DNA from: Nakaseomyces glabratus
Taxonomy: Eukaryota; Ascomycota; Saccharomycetes; Saccharomycetales; Saccharomycetaceae
Length of the DNA stretch: 64,000 bases
NCBI RefSeq assembly: GCF_010111755.1
Contig: NC_088960.1
Span: forward strand, 186,001-250,000
Direction: 5' to 3'
Shown: in pieces, positions 38,503 through 49,358 of the stretch
Layout: each line of letters starts with the position of its first letter
How positions within the stretch are numbered: the stretch's first letter is position 1
Program-made: the position numbers and the translations under genes
The notes under the pieces: model-generated
What the model saw: only the letters and a program-made list of their open reading frames with translations
Database searches by the model: none
Told to the model about the DNA's origin: nothing

Positions 38503-41079
38503 TTTTTGAAGTTCTTTTTTTTACTTGAAGTTGTTTTTATTTGTCTAATAGTGAGTATTAGGCGCTTTTAGTTTATATGAGGAGGAGAATATACTCAAAA
38601 TAAATATTATGAAGCTGAATTAAAATGTAAAACGGGAAAGAAATATTTAAGACTTAAAAAAAAGACGGCCTATTAATATACGTTTTTGGAATAAATCAAG
38701 GTATAGTTCAGGTACACAAACGTAACCATTTTGTTGGTTTTTGTACCATAAGAATCATATATTCACTAATAATTTCCGAGGTTTAATTCCGGACCAAACG
38801 CTAACCTCTCAGAAATACCCATACTGATAGTATTATGAATTTATATTTATAAATTAACCACAAACTTTTAACCTAAAATCCATCTTTTTTCCTGTTTGGG
38901 GACTTTATTTTACTCACTTTAGAATTATTGTGGACTAGCCGCTTGTGCAGATCCAAGGAAATTAAATACATGTGACCATTTCGTCCAGGCCGATTGTTTA
39001 TCTATGGTTTGCAATTCTTAGAAGAAGGGTATATAGCGTGTAGACTAATAACAAGTATTTAGCTGTTACTAATACAGTTTTCAGTTCTTGATGGTTTTAT
39101 TCATCTTTTTTTAACACAACCTCCCATGGAAGCCTGAAAATTTCCTGTTAATTAGGATAATTCTTACTGCATTGGATAATGTAAAGAAGTAGTTGTTGTA
39201 GCTTTCAAATATTTTATTTCATTGTTTTTTGGTACAGCTGGGTTGCAATAATAAGGCGAAATTTCGTGTTTTATTTCCGTTGCACAACAAAAATTCTATG
39301 CTGTATTCTAGAAGGAGGAATTGTACAGGCTCCAAAGATCTATGTTTCCATGCACAGTTGCAAGATTTGAGTGATATTGGTGCTTTGCTGTTCACTTTAG
39401 AATTTACTGGTAAGAGATACACATATTACATTTTCCTCCGACAAACTCTGCAGACAGTATGGCCATTATGGACCGGTAGTGTTCTTCCACATTGGATATA
39501 TTCAATTGCTTCCGTTGGTGGTCCATCTTCACTTTGACCGACTGGTCCTATCCGATATTTCACATATCATGAGTGCTTACTTTCAATAAGTTCTCTAAAA
39601 GACCAGCAATTTGGCTATTTTATATCTTGGCTAACCTGAAATTTTTAAGAGTCTGATGCCCACGGGACTTTCTGTGAGCATGGTTAAAGTGATTTACCAA
39701 TTTTTTCAAAAATGATTGACAGTTATTTCCTTTAATTGATGAATTTATAAGCCGCAGTGCAACACTCGTGGCAGTGTGGAGATGAATGGACAAGAAATTC
39801 GTTAGAAAGGTTCCTTCAAGACACGCTGCTGTTTCTTCTGTGTATTTGTTCTGTTGAATTTCGAAGTTGGATGTGCTGTCCTTTCAATTGTCGAGGGCTG
39901 CCATTTCATAATATTATGTAATTTTGTGCATATGATTTCTTAACAAGTGTTTTAGAGATTCAATTGCTGACTATGAACTACGACATAGTGAAGCAAGTGG
40001 TTTGTATGGATCATGAATTTCGTTAATCACAACACTAAACTAGGCTGCTTCAATTTCGGTTAGCATGAAGTACAGTAATGTTTCGTTAAGGCGTAATGAA
40101 GAGATCTGATCACACAAAACATTTGAGATGCAACAGCTACCTTTGATACAGTGATTTCTATGAAGGGTAGAAATGCATAAGAGCACTTGATATTTTTTTC
40201 AAACAGTGTCAATGCTGTGATCTTTAGGTATCTTATTAGCACCCACGCATTTTAATCTACTATCAATAATAGGATTACGAGAGATCGCGTGGCTTTTCTG
40301 ATTTTTTAAAGTAGTGAGACAGAACTTACTGCTCTCTCATTGATAACAATAGCTAAATTGTTCTGGAGTGTAGAATTCAAGGGGGTTTAATAATTACTAG
40401 TTTTGCTGCTTTCATTCCACCACCCCAGAATATTTCTCAACTTTCTGCACAAAATTATAAACATATAAAAGATCAGACGTTGTTCTAATAGTAATACTAT
40501 TATATTATACTATTAATATTCCATTTTTATCACTGAATTCTCGTATCTACTATTTAAGAAAATTAGTGGTAAGCGTTAGCAAAGATTAGGTGATTTAATA
40601 GAATTGGAGTTGCTTAAGACCTGTATTCATTCTACTGTACTATTTATACCTGTACAGCCACTGGTCTCTAGTCTCTGATTTAGTGTGTTTCAGTCAAATT
40701 CAATTTTCAGACAAAAATTAATTGAAAGTATCAAGGATCCACCCTATCGTGACTAAGAACCTCCGGAACACTTGCCTACACACAGGGACTGCTCGAAAGC
40801 TATAAATAACTGCACGGACAAGGTAGGTTTATCATTTTCCGGTACCACTACTTGCCAAATTTATGACAATTCAATTCCCATCAGTTCTCCAGATATAGCG
40901 ACTCAAATTGTTATAACAAAGAACCTGATTAGACTTTTTCCAGTTTAATAGTAACGATCTATCAGAAAGGGTTCGCTCACTTAAGTTGTGAATATTCAAC
41001 TGAAAGGGAAATTATTGGTGTTAAATAGCAGGTGAGAATCAAAATAGCAAATTGTTATAACTAATAAATACTCGGGAAC
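38503..41079. other. 2.6-kb gene desert upstream of EPS1
   Basis: This region has no reading frame longer than about 100 codons that looks real, no tRNA, and no C/D or H/ACA box set that I could assign. A TATA-like CTATAAATAA lies near 40800, about 280 bp upstream of EPS1. The length is unusual for this compact genome, so an unannotated RNA or a decayed gene is possible. Confidence 0.5.
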
Positions 41080-43206
41080 ATGTTGTATAGCTATTTGTGG
41101 TCATTTATGTGGCTGTTGGCCATAGCTTGTGCGAGACCACCTCCGAAAGTAGATGAAAGAAATGACAAGCCACCTCGAGGATTTCCTCTCCCTTTGAATA
41201 AGAAGAATTTTGAGGTTGAATTATCCAACGGTTTCCATCTAGTGGAATTCTACAGTCCTTACTGTAGTCATTGTAAGAATTTGGCCCCAATTTGGGAAGA
41301 CACCTGGGTTTCATTTAGAGAGGAAGGGAAAAAACTAAACATGAAGCTATCTCAAGTAAATTGTGTTGAAAGTGGCGATATATGTCATAAAGAAGACATT
41401 AGAGCGTATCCAACCATCAGATTATATGGTCCAGATGGATTTTTAGAGGAGTATCACGGTAAGAGAACTAAGGAGGAATTCTTGAAGTTTGCCAGGAAGA
41501 GTATTATGGAGTATGGTGATACAGATGACCTGATTCTACCTTCATTAAGTAAGTTGTTGAGCGGAAAAGACTTTAGCCAGTTAATTTCTGGTAAGTCCAC
41601 GAAGCCTATGCTAGTATCATTTTGGCCTACTTCTGATATGCAGGAAGACAGCTCTGTGGAAACTAAATTTAACAACTGTCCGAAATGCGAAATATATCAA
41701 AGGAAGTGGAATTTAATAAATAATGCTGTTGATGGTCTTGGAGTTGATTCAGGTCATTTAAATTGTGGTTCAGAACAAAATCTATGTGAAAGGTTAGGTT
41801 TTGCAGACCTTGCATCATCAGCAAAATCAGGAGGTAATGTAAAGCCAAGGTTAGCATTAATTATTCCAAAAAAAGTAACAAATAATTTGTTCATATATCC
41901 AGAAGGTCAGGATGTGAGTAACCAGGCCGATGTTCTGGACTTCATTAAAAGAATTTCAGTTAACAGTGAGGCGGCAGAAATTTCGGAAAGTGAAATCATT
42001 GACTATTCTAGAAATTCTATGCCGTTGTTTTCTGAATTTGTGCACACCAATGCAAAGAAAGTGCATTCGGGACAAAATATCTACATTATTTTTTGTTACA
42101 ACCACAAGACTGTTGTACCTGAAGACTTTACTATACTAGAGCACTTAGTAGAACCATTAGCCAGTCGCCCAAATACATATTTACGCAAATTCAATGGTAC
42201 TATTCCTGAGTTAACTAAAAAGGTTTATGATCCTTTTTACCAAGTAGTGAATTATAATGACTCAGAACCAAGAAAGGAATTGAATGAGGAGTTTCAAACT
42301 ATGGCAGCTGTCACAGAATATCCAACATTCTTAATTATTAAGGAGGGTGAATTACAAACGCACGTATTTAATGGCTTCTCTACAACTGAGATGAGAAACT
42401 TAGATACTATATTAGATTGGATTGATGATACGATCGTGCCATCGTTGCCAAAATTGACATGGGATAACTTTGAAGAGATGTTGAATGTGAATCCATCGAA
42501 ATACCGTACTATGGCTATTTTGTTAATGAGTACAAAATGGGAGTATGATGACAAAGTGAATGCTGCGCAAAAGTTTTTTACTTCTTTCCTAGATTATGAG
42601 CATGTTAGAATGCAAAAGATGTTTGAAATTGTTCAACAGGAAAGGTTAAAAAAAGCAAATGCTATAGAGAAAATGCGAGAGAAACAAGAAAATACAAAGA
42701 ATATTCTAGCAAAAATGAGACAAGAAATCAGCCATCCTAACGATAGGAAGGTTCAGTATATGTACTTAGATTTGGCTAAAGATGAGCGACTACTGAAGAG
42801 GCTTGGAGTTCATAATGCTAACATTGCTCCTAACCAAGTTCTCCTGATAGATAAAGCACGCAAGACATTATATGCCGAAAACCATTTTGAGGAGAGATTA
42901 ACTGGCAAAGATACATATGGGATAAGAGAAGCCTTATTATCTATTAATATTCCGGAAAAATGTCAACTATCTACTATCCTAAGGGCTCAACATCTTAAAA
43001 TAAAACTACAGAAGAAAATCAAAATTCCTCATGTTAAAGTTTCCAATGGAAGTAATTCCAATATATTGTATTTCTTTGCTATTTTGTTATTATTGGTACT
43101 ATTGAGGAAATCACCTGTTTATCGTATGGTAAGTAGAAAATGGCATTCGCATCGAGCATCATATCAGGCTAATACTTCTTATAGCAAACTTGAGGCCCAG
43201 GACTAA
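41080..43206 (+). CDS. EPS1: ER membrane protein disulfide isomerase-related protein
   Basis: A 708-aa type I membrane protein. It has a signal peptide (MLYSYLWSFMWLLAIACA), a thioredoxin domain with active site YCSHCKNLAP (CxxC ~residues 62-65), then a second, divergent thioredoxin-like region with a separate CPKC motif (~205). Next come Trx-like repeats without CxxC, a charged coiled region (~510-560), and one transmembrane helix near residue 665 (ILYFFAILLLLVLL) with a basic cytosolic tail. Eps1 is the membrane-bound PDI family member of yeast, involved in ER quality control of plasma-membrane proteins such as mutant Pma1. Length matches Eps1 (701 aa). The YIA6-EPS1-BET1-CFD1 order equals YIL006W-YIL003W. 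Confidence 0.93.
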   Translation: MLYSYLWSFMWLLAIACARPPPKVDERNDKPPRGFPLPLNKKNFEVELSNGFHLVEFYSPYCSHCKNLAPIWEDTWVSFREEGKKLNMKLSQVNCVESGDICHKEDIRAYPTIRLYGPDGFLEEYHGKRTKEEFLKFARKSIMEYGDTDDLILPSLSKLLSGKDFSQLISGKSTKPMLVSFWPTSDMQEDSSVETKFNNCPKCEIYQRKWNLINNAVDGLGVDSGHLNCGSEQNLCERLGFADLASSAKSGGNVKPRLALIIPKKVTNNLFIYPEGQDVSNQADVLDFIKRISVNSEAAEISESEIIDYSRNSMPLFSEFVHTNAKKVHSGQNIYIIFCYNHKTVVPEDFTILEHLVEPLASRPNTYLRKFNGTIPELTKKVYDPFYQVVNYNDSEPRKELNEEFQTMAAVTEYPTFLIIKEGELQTHVFNGFSTTEMRNLDTILDWIDDTIVPSLPKLTWDNFEEMLNVNPSKYRTMAILLMSTKWEYDDKVNAAQKFFTSFLDYEHVRMQKMFEIVQQERLKKANAIEKMREKQENTKNILAKMRQEISHPNDRKVQYMYLDLAKDERLLKRLGVHNANIAPNQVLLIDKARKTLYAENHFEERLTGKDTYGIREALLSINIPEKCQLSTILRAQHLKIKLQKKIKIPHVKVSNGSNSNILYFFAILLLLVLLRKSPVYRMVSRKWHSHRASYQANTSYSKLEAQD

Positions 43207-43534
43207 ACTACAGCATAGACATTATATGATCAAATAAGAAATGTAATTCGTATAACAATGTGACAGTAATGATTGCCGGATACAAACTTCCCGAGTTTGT
43301 AAATATATATTTTTGTATGGTGCAATAGTCTAATGTTAGTCTATATTACATGTGCATAAATAAGTCAAAGCTTTTCGATTATAATTGAGGTTCATGGGAC
43401 AGCTTTATAATCTGCTTTAAATGATGTAGAAACTGTTCAAGACCAAAATATTAAATGTAAGGCTGCCATGTACAAGACCTAGGAACATTTATTTGTGGAC
43501 ACTGCGCTGTGTGTTTCTATAGAAATTGGGACTT
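43207..43534. other. EPS1-BET1 convergent intergenic region
   Basis: 328 bp between convergent stops, with termination signals only. No other feature seen. Confidence 0.6.
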
Positions 43535-43954
43535 TCAAGTTATCCAAACGTAGAAGAATAGCAAGAATATAAAAAAGAATAACAATAACCACGTCTTTAT
43601 GCTAATTCTCGATCTTTTTGCCATATCCATCATATTATTGAAAGTTTGTTTAAGTTTCACTGTTGTTCTTTGAAAAGTGTCGTCTAGCTGATCAAGTGTT
43701 TTGTTGCTTCCTCTTATCTCGTCCCCCATTCTCATTGACAATGACTTCAAAGCCCGTATCTTCTCAGTCATCACTCCCATCTGTTCCTCACTCTGGGACT
43801 CTAAATGAGCTAAAGTGCTCTGTGAGTAATCCAGCTTACCTTTATCATATGGGGAAGTTCTGTCATCAATCAATGTCGGATCAGCAGCACCAAATAATTG
43901 TGTCCTACTTGGATCTCTCTGATACAACGTACTTTCTGCATACTCTGAACTCAT
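43535..43954 (-). CDS. BET1: ER-Golgi Qc-SNARE Bet1
   Basis: A 139-aa tail-anchored SNARE with a SNARE motif at ~55-115 (LESQSEEQMGVMTEKIRALK and KSLSMRMGDEIRGSNKTLDQ, with heptads through TFNNMMDM) and a C-terminal membrane anchor (TWLLLFFFIFLLFFYVWIT). It works with Sed5, Bos1 and Sec22 in fusion of COPII vesicles with the Golgi. The N-terminus YQRDPSRTQLFGAADP matches yeast Bet1 (142 aa). S. cerevisiae BET1 carries a 5' intron as I recall it. Here the frame from ATG to stop is continuous, so the gene looks intronless. Divergent from CFD1. Confidence 0.96.
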   Translation of the reverse strand: MSSEYAESTLYQRDPSRTQLFGAADPTLIDDRTSPYDKGKLDYSQSTLAHLESQSEEQMGVMTEKIRALKSLSMRMGDEIRGSNKTLDQLDDTFQRTTVKLKQTFNNMMDMAKRSRISIKTWLLLFFFIFLLFFYVWIT

Positions 43955-44297
43955 ACCTAAAATTATCTAAATGAGTGTATAATCTTTAACTCAGTTCAAT
44001 AGTACTAACAAGGAACTCTGCATAGTTTTATAAACATTGAGCTATTCATTTTAACTGTAAATTTGTTGAAATTTCACAATTTCACTGAAAAAAGTGCGGT
44101 CCTGCCAAAGAAAAAACAAAAAAAGGTGTGAAGAGCGATGAGCTTGACAAAATAGCAGTGACTTAGTAAGCACCATAGATGACTCTCCCAACAGTATATA
44201 ATAGGAAGAGCTCCTTGACCAATTAGTTGCCACACATATTCGAACATTTTAGTTCTCTTGGTGAAGAAGACTTTAATAGACAACACGCAGTTTGAGA
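43955..44297. other. BET1-CFD1 divergent promoter region
   Basis: 343 bp between divergent genes. No specific regulatory element recognised. Confidence 0.6.
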
Positions 44298-45155
44298 ATG
44301 GATCCCGAAGAACAACTGGAATCTACTGAAGGAGTGCCAGCAAAGTCACTGAGCTTGATTAAGCATATTCTGTTGGTTCTATCTGGTAAGGGAGGTGTTG
44401 GAAAGAGTTCAGTTACTACACAAACTGCATTGACATTATGTGGTATGGGTTACAATGTTGGTGTTCTGGATATTGATTTGACTGGACCTTCATTACCTAG
44501 AATGTTTGGTATTGAAGACAGTAGTATATATCAATCAGCTGACGGTTGGATGCCTATTCCTGTTGAAACCAACGGTAAGGGTAAACTTTGCGTAGTCTCG
44601 CTAGGTTTTTTATTAGGTTCTAGGGGTACAAGTGTAGTATGGAGAGGTCCTAAAAAGACTTCTATGATTAGACAATTTATCAAGGATGTCACATGGGGGG
44701 AACTGGATTACTTGTTAATAGATACTCCACCAGGAACTTCAGATGAACATATTTCTATAGCTGAAGAACTTCGATTCACCAATCCAGATGGTGCCATTGT
44801 CGTAACCACTCCACAGGGCGTTGCCACCGCTGATGTCAAAAAAGAGATTAACTTCTGCAGGAAAGTAAACTTAAGAATTCTGGGTGTAATAGAAAATATG
44901 TCAGGTTTCGTCTGTCCATATTGTACAGAATGCACAAACATATTCTCAAAAGGTGGTGGTGAAAGTTTGGCGAAACAGTTTGATGTACCTTACCTTGGAA
45001 ATATACCGATTGATCCAAAGTTCGTTGATCTCATTGAGAATCAAAAGAAGATGGAGGGTACTCTAGTAGAATTATATGAGAAGTCGTCTTTATATCCGAT
45101 ATACTTAGAAATAATGAAGAAAGTTCAAGAAGAAAGCTCAAAGCCACAAGAATAA
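44298..45155 (+). CDS. CFD1: cytosolic Fe-S cluster scaffold ATPase (NUBP2)
   Basis: The product is 285 aa from the ATG at 44298 ([12 protein letters not shown]); an in-frame TTG two codons upstream is not used. It is a Mrp/NBP35-type deviant P-loop ATPase: [11 protein letters not shown] (Walker A), [18 protein letters not shown], and the C-terminal cluster-bridging pair in VCPYCTEC (CxxC). Cfd1 and Nbp35 form a heterotetramer that assembles a 4Fe-4S cluster and passes it to cytosolic and nuclear apo-proteins. It lacks the N-terminal four-cysteine ferredoxin-like extension of Nbp35, which separates the two. Same slot as YIL003W. Confidence 0.96.
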   Translation: MDPEEQLESTEGVPAKSLSLIKHILLVLSGKGGVGKSSVTTQTALTLCGMGYNVGVLDIDLTGPSLPRMFGIEDSSIYQSADGWMPIPVETNGKGKLCVVSLGFLLGSRGTSVVWRGPKKTSMIRQFIKDVTWGELDYLLIDTPPGTSDEHISIAEELRFTNPDGAIVVTTPQGVATADVKKEINFCRKVNLRILGVIENMSGFVCPYCTECTNIFSKGGGESLAKQFDVPYLGNIPIDPKFVDLIENQKKMEGTLVELYEKSSLYPIYLEIMKKVQEESSKPQE

Positions 45156-45415
45156 ATGCATAGTAAAGGGAATGAAATAAACCTAAAAGTCGCTTGCGTT
45201 TTATAATGTTTATTTACCATCAACAATATAATGACTTAATTACTAATGTCTTTTTAAACTGCAAACTAAAATATTCTCTTCTACCATAGTATGTCAATTT
45301 CTGATGTTAGTTCATTCAGCACGTAACTTGAAATTTATATTTTGGTGAAACTAACAACACTATAACCAAGGACTGGAAAAAACAAAGCCCTTCATATTTG
45401 ACAAGTGTAAGATAA

Positions 45416-45700
45416 ATGAAATGGCCAAGGAAGCTATTTGACAAAATAACTAGTATCGATAGACCAGTCAAGATAACTTTAAATATCATGACTATTGAAG
45501 ACCATAACTTAACTAATTCTGAAGCTAAGAATCTACAGGATGCATTAAAGGATATACTGCAAGGTGAGAAGCAGGCAAGTGAGATGGAACAAAAACTGGA
45601 TCAAGTTGAAAAGAACTTAGACATGCTATTAAAACAATTAGAGTCTTTTGAAGACGCTCGTTTGCAGAATGGGAAAAGTGAGAAGGACGAGCAAAAATAA
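45416..45700 (+). CDS. small conserved-position protein (YIL002W-A-like)
   Basis: A 94-aa frame starting MKWPRKLFDKITSIDRPVKI. It is hydrophilic, with predicted coiled coil through the C-terminal half (EKQASEMEQKLDQVEKNLDM) and no signal or membrane segment. It lies between CFD1 and INP51 on the same strand as the unnamed small gene YIL002W-A in S. cerevisiae. I call it that locus by position only. Function unknown. Confidence 0.65.
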   Translation: MKWPRKLFDKITSIDRPVKITLNIMTIEDHNLTNSEAKNLQDALKDILQGEKQASEMEQKLDQVEKNLDMLLKQLESFEDARLQNGKSEKDEQK

Positions 45701-45857
45701 GTTTTGAACAACACTAAGTAGAGCTGACAAAGTTAACAAAATCGCTTTCAAACCCCGTCTGCATTCTTTACCAACATAATCCAACTACCAAACGTAGGAT
45801 ATTAAAATTTAGAAGTACTACTACGAAAATTACATAGGAGGATAATTAACCCTTTAA

Positions 45858-48713
45858 CTATGACCTAGGTACAAACAACGGACTTGTATCATTAGAATCA
45901 AATGGATTGGGAGTGTGTTCAGGATTCAACATAAACTCTTCAGGATCAGTATCTAGGAAAACCTTGACTTGTTTTCCGTTTCCTACCCACCATTTCCTAA
46001 TCTCTGAACTTGGTGGTGGTAGCTTTCTTGCCCGTTTTTGTTCTGGTTTTGCATTCATATTGGTTATATTAGATATCTCATCATCAAGTTCATTGAGTTT
46101 GAAATTACCATCATTCAGAATTTCTATGCGTTCATCCTCATCACATCCTTCAAGCCGCTCCATTAACTTGGTATGTATAACTGACGATAACTCAGCTTTC
46201 TTTTTCTCATCCACCACAGTAACATTCGCAGAAAAGACAGCTGAGACTGGGCGATGATCAGAAAATAAAACATCTGGGGCATAAGTATAGGTTAGTTGTC
46301 TCAAGACATCACCCCTGCCTAAAATTCTATCAGTCCAAGCAGGAATTCTTAATTTTTCACTAGTATCGTATTGCCTTGTTCCTGGATCAAATTTATAGGT
46401 AGGAGGGAACTCAATTGGCATCTCGTGAAAGTAGGGAAATGATTCACCTGCTATCATTTGCTGGTTCAGCTGATCCTTTTCAAATAGACTCTTATAATCC
46501 TTTAAAGCAATAAGCTTACGTACTTCCTCATTAGACATCAATATCCTATAGTTAAAGTCACCCATCCATATAATTGCATCATGATCTTTGATTCTTAGAC
46601 CTCGTGAGAATCTTATGTTTTTCGATATCATTTTATAGTCGTTATGTCTCTGTTCCACATTCTCCAGACCTGCTGCCAAATGCGAAACCAGGACACAGAA
46701 CCTTGTTGCAGAGTAATTGAAACTAACAGCTACTGCGCCTTTATTAGATGTGATACCACCAAATCCTGTTTTCTTGACATCTCCCTCGACATGCTTAACC
46801 TTTAGTGATTCACTGGATTTCATCAATAAAATCAATAAAACACCACCCAACTGACTACTCCAAACTTTAGTATAGCTAGAATCTTTATCATAATAATTGA
46901 TGGTATCCAATAATTTTTTTTCCCAGAATTGTTTAATATACGGATCGATTGCCAGCATATGTCCTGGAGTTAGCTCTACAACTTCTTCTAAACCAAATAC
47001 ATACACATCTGCAAAGTCTTCTTCTGTGGTTACACCATTAGGAAAGATCCATTGAGAAATATCATCCTTAGACAATTTGCCGCTGACATTAAAGGTCCCT
47101 GCAAATACTTTTATATCCTTCATATGTGTAAAACTGCTCCTAAATTGTCTCAAGTATTGGGAAATATAAAAATGAACTGGATCGAATAATTTTACATGTG
47201 ATGAAAACAGTTTCAAATATATTTTTGCAGATTTATTATAATTTTTCTGATTTTTCGCATACACTCTTTCTAACCAGAAATGATTTTCTGACCACAATTT
47301 GTCATGCACTTCAAGCAATGGAGAAGTTATACTAAACCCATCTAGTTCCTTAGTAGCTAGTTCCAACACTTCTTTACTTATCAGTTTTTCTAAGAGAATA
47401 GGTTTTTCAATCGGGTCTGCTGCACTAATTCTTATTACACCGGTTTGTTTACCAAAATAAATTCCCTTTTTTATATTATATGCAAAAGCTCCACACTCAT
47501 ATATGTCTTGTTTCAGACTATATAAAACTTTATGAGGAGATTTATTTAGTGTTTGTGAACCACACGGAATATTGCTTATTTTTATTCCTCTGGTGTCCGA
47601 ATATTGCTTGTAAATAGATGCCAAGGTTTCTTGTGAATCGCTCCTAGATTTAACCAAATTAACAACACTGACAATACCAAATTTTGATTCTAGTGTGTCA
47701 AAATGCTTGTTAAACTCGTTTTGCCCCTCACCAGGTTGTTTTAGAAGCTTCAGCTTTTTACCGGAAAGTAGTTGTCCATCAATAATTTCGTAAAATAGTG
47801 GAATATTCCCTGCAATTTGTGTGTATGATAGAATAAAACTATCAGTTGTTACAATAGTTTCAGTTTCGATAATGGTGGAAACTCTCGAGTCCTCGTGCAT
47901 ACCTTCTGAATCGGATATAGACTTGTGACCTTCTGTAGAAACTCTTGATAGAACAGTTACTGTAGCTGTTAAATCAGGGTCATTGACTATGGATGTTTTG
48001 CAAAAGCCCCTAATAACGAACATCAAAAAAGGAGCGTTATCAAAAGCCTGCTTCTCTTTCATCGATAGCCTTCCTCTCCAATTGATAATTTCACCAATTA
48101 AATTTGCATTCCATATGAAAGATGTATCAAAATTATCTATCGCATAATCCAAGTTATGGGTAAGACCAGGGGACTTCACAGCATTCGTCAAATCATAATC
48201 TTTGGTATAATAAAATGAACCGTCAGCGAAGAGTCTTTTGTAGACACCACAGGGATGTTCATGCAGTAGCTTGTCAAAATTCTGCTCTGACCGGTCAAAA
48301 AACAAATGATCATAAATCTCTGTATCTAAGCTGATGAAATCAACCTCCAATATTTTGTTAATTGATTGCTCTGGTGTGATTTTTGAGCTATCATCCAAGT
48401 GCCATCTAGGATACCCTATACTTTGTACCCCACCAACTACTACTACGTAGACATCACCATTGATTGTAAGTAAACCTAGTAGGCCATTCAAACGTAGTGC
48501 TCTCAATTCTCTATAGCCATCTTTGACCAATTCACTAGCACTGACGTTTTTAATCGAAACTGTGGGTGCTTTTATTTGATTTGGTTGGCCTTGTTGGGCT
48601 TGCACATTGCCTTGAGTTTGATTAGATCGATCATAGAGTCTTTCAAATTTTAGACTATAACTTTCAGAAGATAACACCACAGACCTGGGATTTCTCCCAA
48701 CAAATATTCTCAT
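45858..48713 (-). CDS. INP51: PI(4,5)P2 5-phosphatase (synaptojanin-like) Inp51
   Basis: A 951-aa protein. The N-terminal ~520 residues form a SAC1-like domain, but the catalytic CX5R(T/S) is absent; the matching stretch reads IPCGSQTLNKSPHK. This agrees with Inp51, the one yeast synaptojanin whose SAC domain is dead. From ~530 the inositol 5-phosphatase domain carries FAGTFNVSGK, GLEEVVELTPG, WMGDFNYRI, and PAWTDRILGRGD with SDHRPV. The C-terminus ends with a TPNPFDSND NPF motif that would bind the EH domains of Irs4/Tax4. It hydrolyses plasma-membrane PI(4,5)P2 and so affects wall-integrity signalling and endocytosis. Length matches S. cerevisiae (946 aa). Divergent from the ankyrin/BTB gene, as YIL002C/YIL001W. 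Confidence 0.95.
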   Translation of the reverse strand: MRIFVGRNPRSVVLSSESYSLKFERLYDRSNQTQGNVQAQQGQPNQIKAPTVSIKNVSASELVKDGYRELRALRLNGLLGLLTINGDVYVVVVGGVQSIGYPRWHLDDSSKITPEQSINKILEVDFISLDTEIYDHLFFDRSEQNFDKLLHEHPCGVYKRLFADGSFYYTKDYDLTNAVKSPGLTHNLDYAIDNFDTSFIWNANLIGEIINWRGRLSMKEKQAFDNAPFLMFVIRGFCKTSIVNDPDLTATVTVLSRVSTEGHKSISDSEGMHEDSRVSTIIETETIVTTDSFILSYTQIAGNIPLFYEIIDGQLLSGKKLKLLKQPGEGQNEFNKHFDTLESKFGIVSVVNLVKSRSDSQETLASIYKQYSDTRGIKISNIPCGSQTLNKSPHKVLYSLKQDIYECGAFAYNIKKGIYFGKQTGVIRISAADPIEKPILLEKLISKEVLELATKELDGFSITSPLLEVHDKLWSENHFWLERVYAKNQKNYNKSAKIYLKLFSSHVKLFDPVHFYISQYLRQFRSSFTHMKDIKVFAGTFNVSGKLSKDDISQWIFPNGVTTEEDFADVYVFGLEEVVELTPGHMLAIDPYIKQFWEKKLLDTINYYDKDSSYTKVWSSQLGGVLLILLMKSSESLKVKHVEGDVKKTGFGGITSNKGAVAVSFNYSATRFCVLVSHLAAGLENVEQRHNDYKMISKNIRFSRGLRIKDHDAIIWMGDFNYRILMSNEEVRKLIALKDYKSLFEKDQLNQQMIAGESFPYFHEMPIEFPPTYKFDPGTRQYDTSEKLRIPAWTDRILGRGDVLRQLTYTYAPDVLFSDHRPVSAVFSANVTVVDEKKKAELSSVIHTKLMERLEGCDEDERIEILNDGNFKLNELDDEISNITNMNAKPEQKRARKLPPPSSEIRKWWVGNGKQVKVFLDTDPEEFMLNPEHTPNPFDSNDTSPLFVPRS

Positions 48714-49358
48714 ACTTTCAGTATTAGTGTTAAGGTTCTTCGACGTAAACCACCACTATGATGACGCTGCTGCAGTTATTAATGATATTACGTCGCAATG
48801 TCGCCAAAGGACCACAACCAAGCAGCCAATTACTTATAGATATACTATGATTAACTGAAAGTTGGACCAGTGTTACTCCCCCCCAATAGTTTTATTCTGA
48901 TTACTGTTTCAGTGTTCAACTCGCCAGTAATCGCAAAAAGTTTCTCGCCAATGTCTCTAATTTCAAGTATAGTATGATGTCGTATGCTCAATTGCCTAGT
49001 GATATCCCAGTATAGACCCCGACAAGAATCTAGCATTTACACAGTCCTAAATACAGACACACAGTCGGCTTCCCATCCATTATCTCATCTCGCAGTTCAA
49101 TTAAGCCCTTTTTTCCAAATGTGCTCTTGCGTTTCCCATCTCAGTAGCTATTGGAATGTAGTCAAAAGCACTAAGAGAATTTGTACAGTACTTTCTGTGC
49201 AAAAATGTTCATCTGAGTAGCGAAATTCGACAATAACGGTTGATGGACCAACTTCTCATAATAATAAGTGCTGCGATGCCCAAAAGAGTTTTACATCATA
49301 GTAGGGCTGCTACATGCCAAATATATATCTGATCTGGAAGCCGCAGATTTGAAGGTTC
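48714..49358. other. INP51 / ankyrin-BTB gene divergent promoter region
   Basis: 645 bp between divergent genes. No RNA gene or clear regulatory motif recognised. Confidence 0.55.

Noticed and set aside
39229..39537. 102-codon + frame in the EPS1 upstream desert
   Set aside because: No ATG context or domain that I can support; treated as a chance frame.
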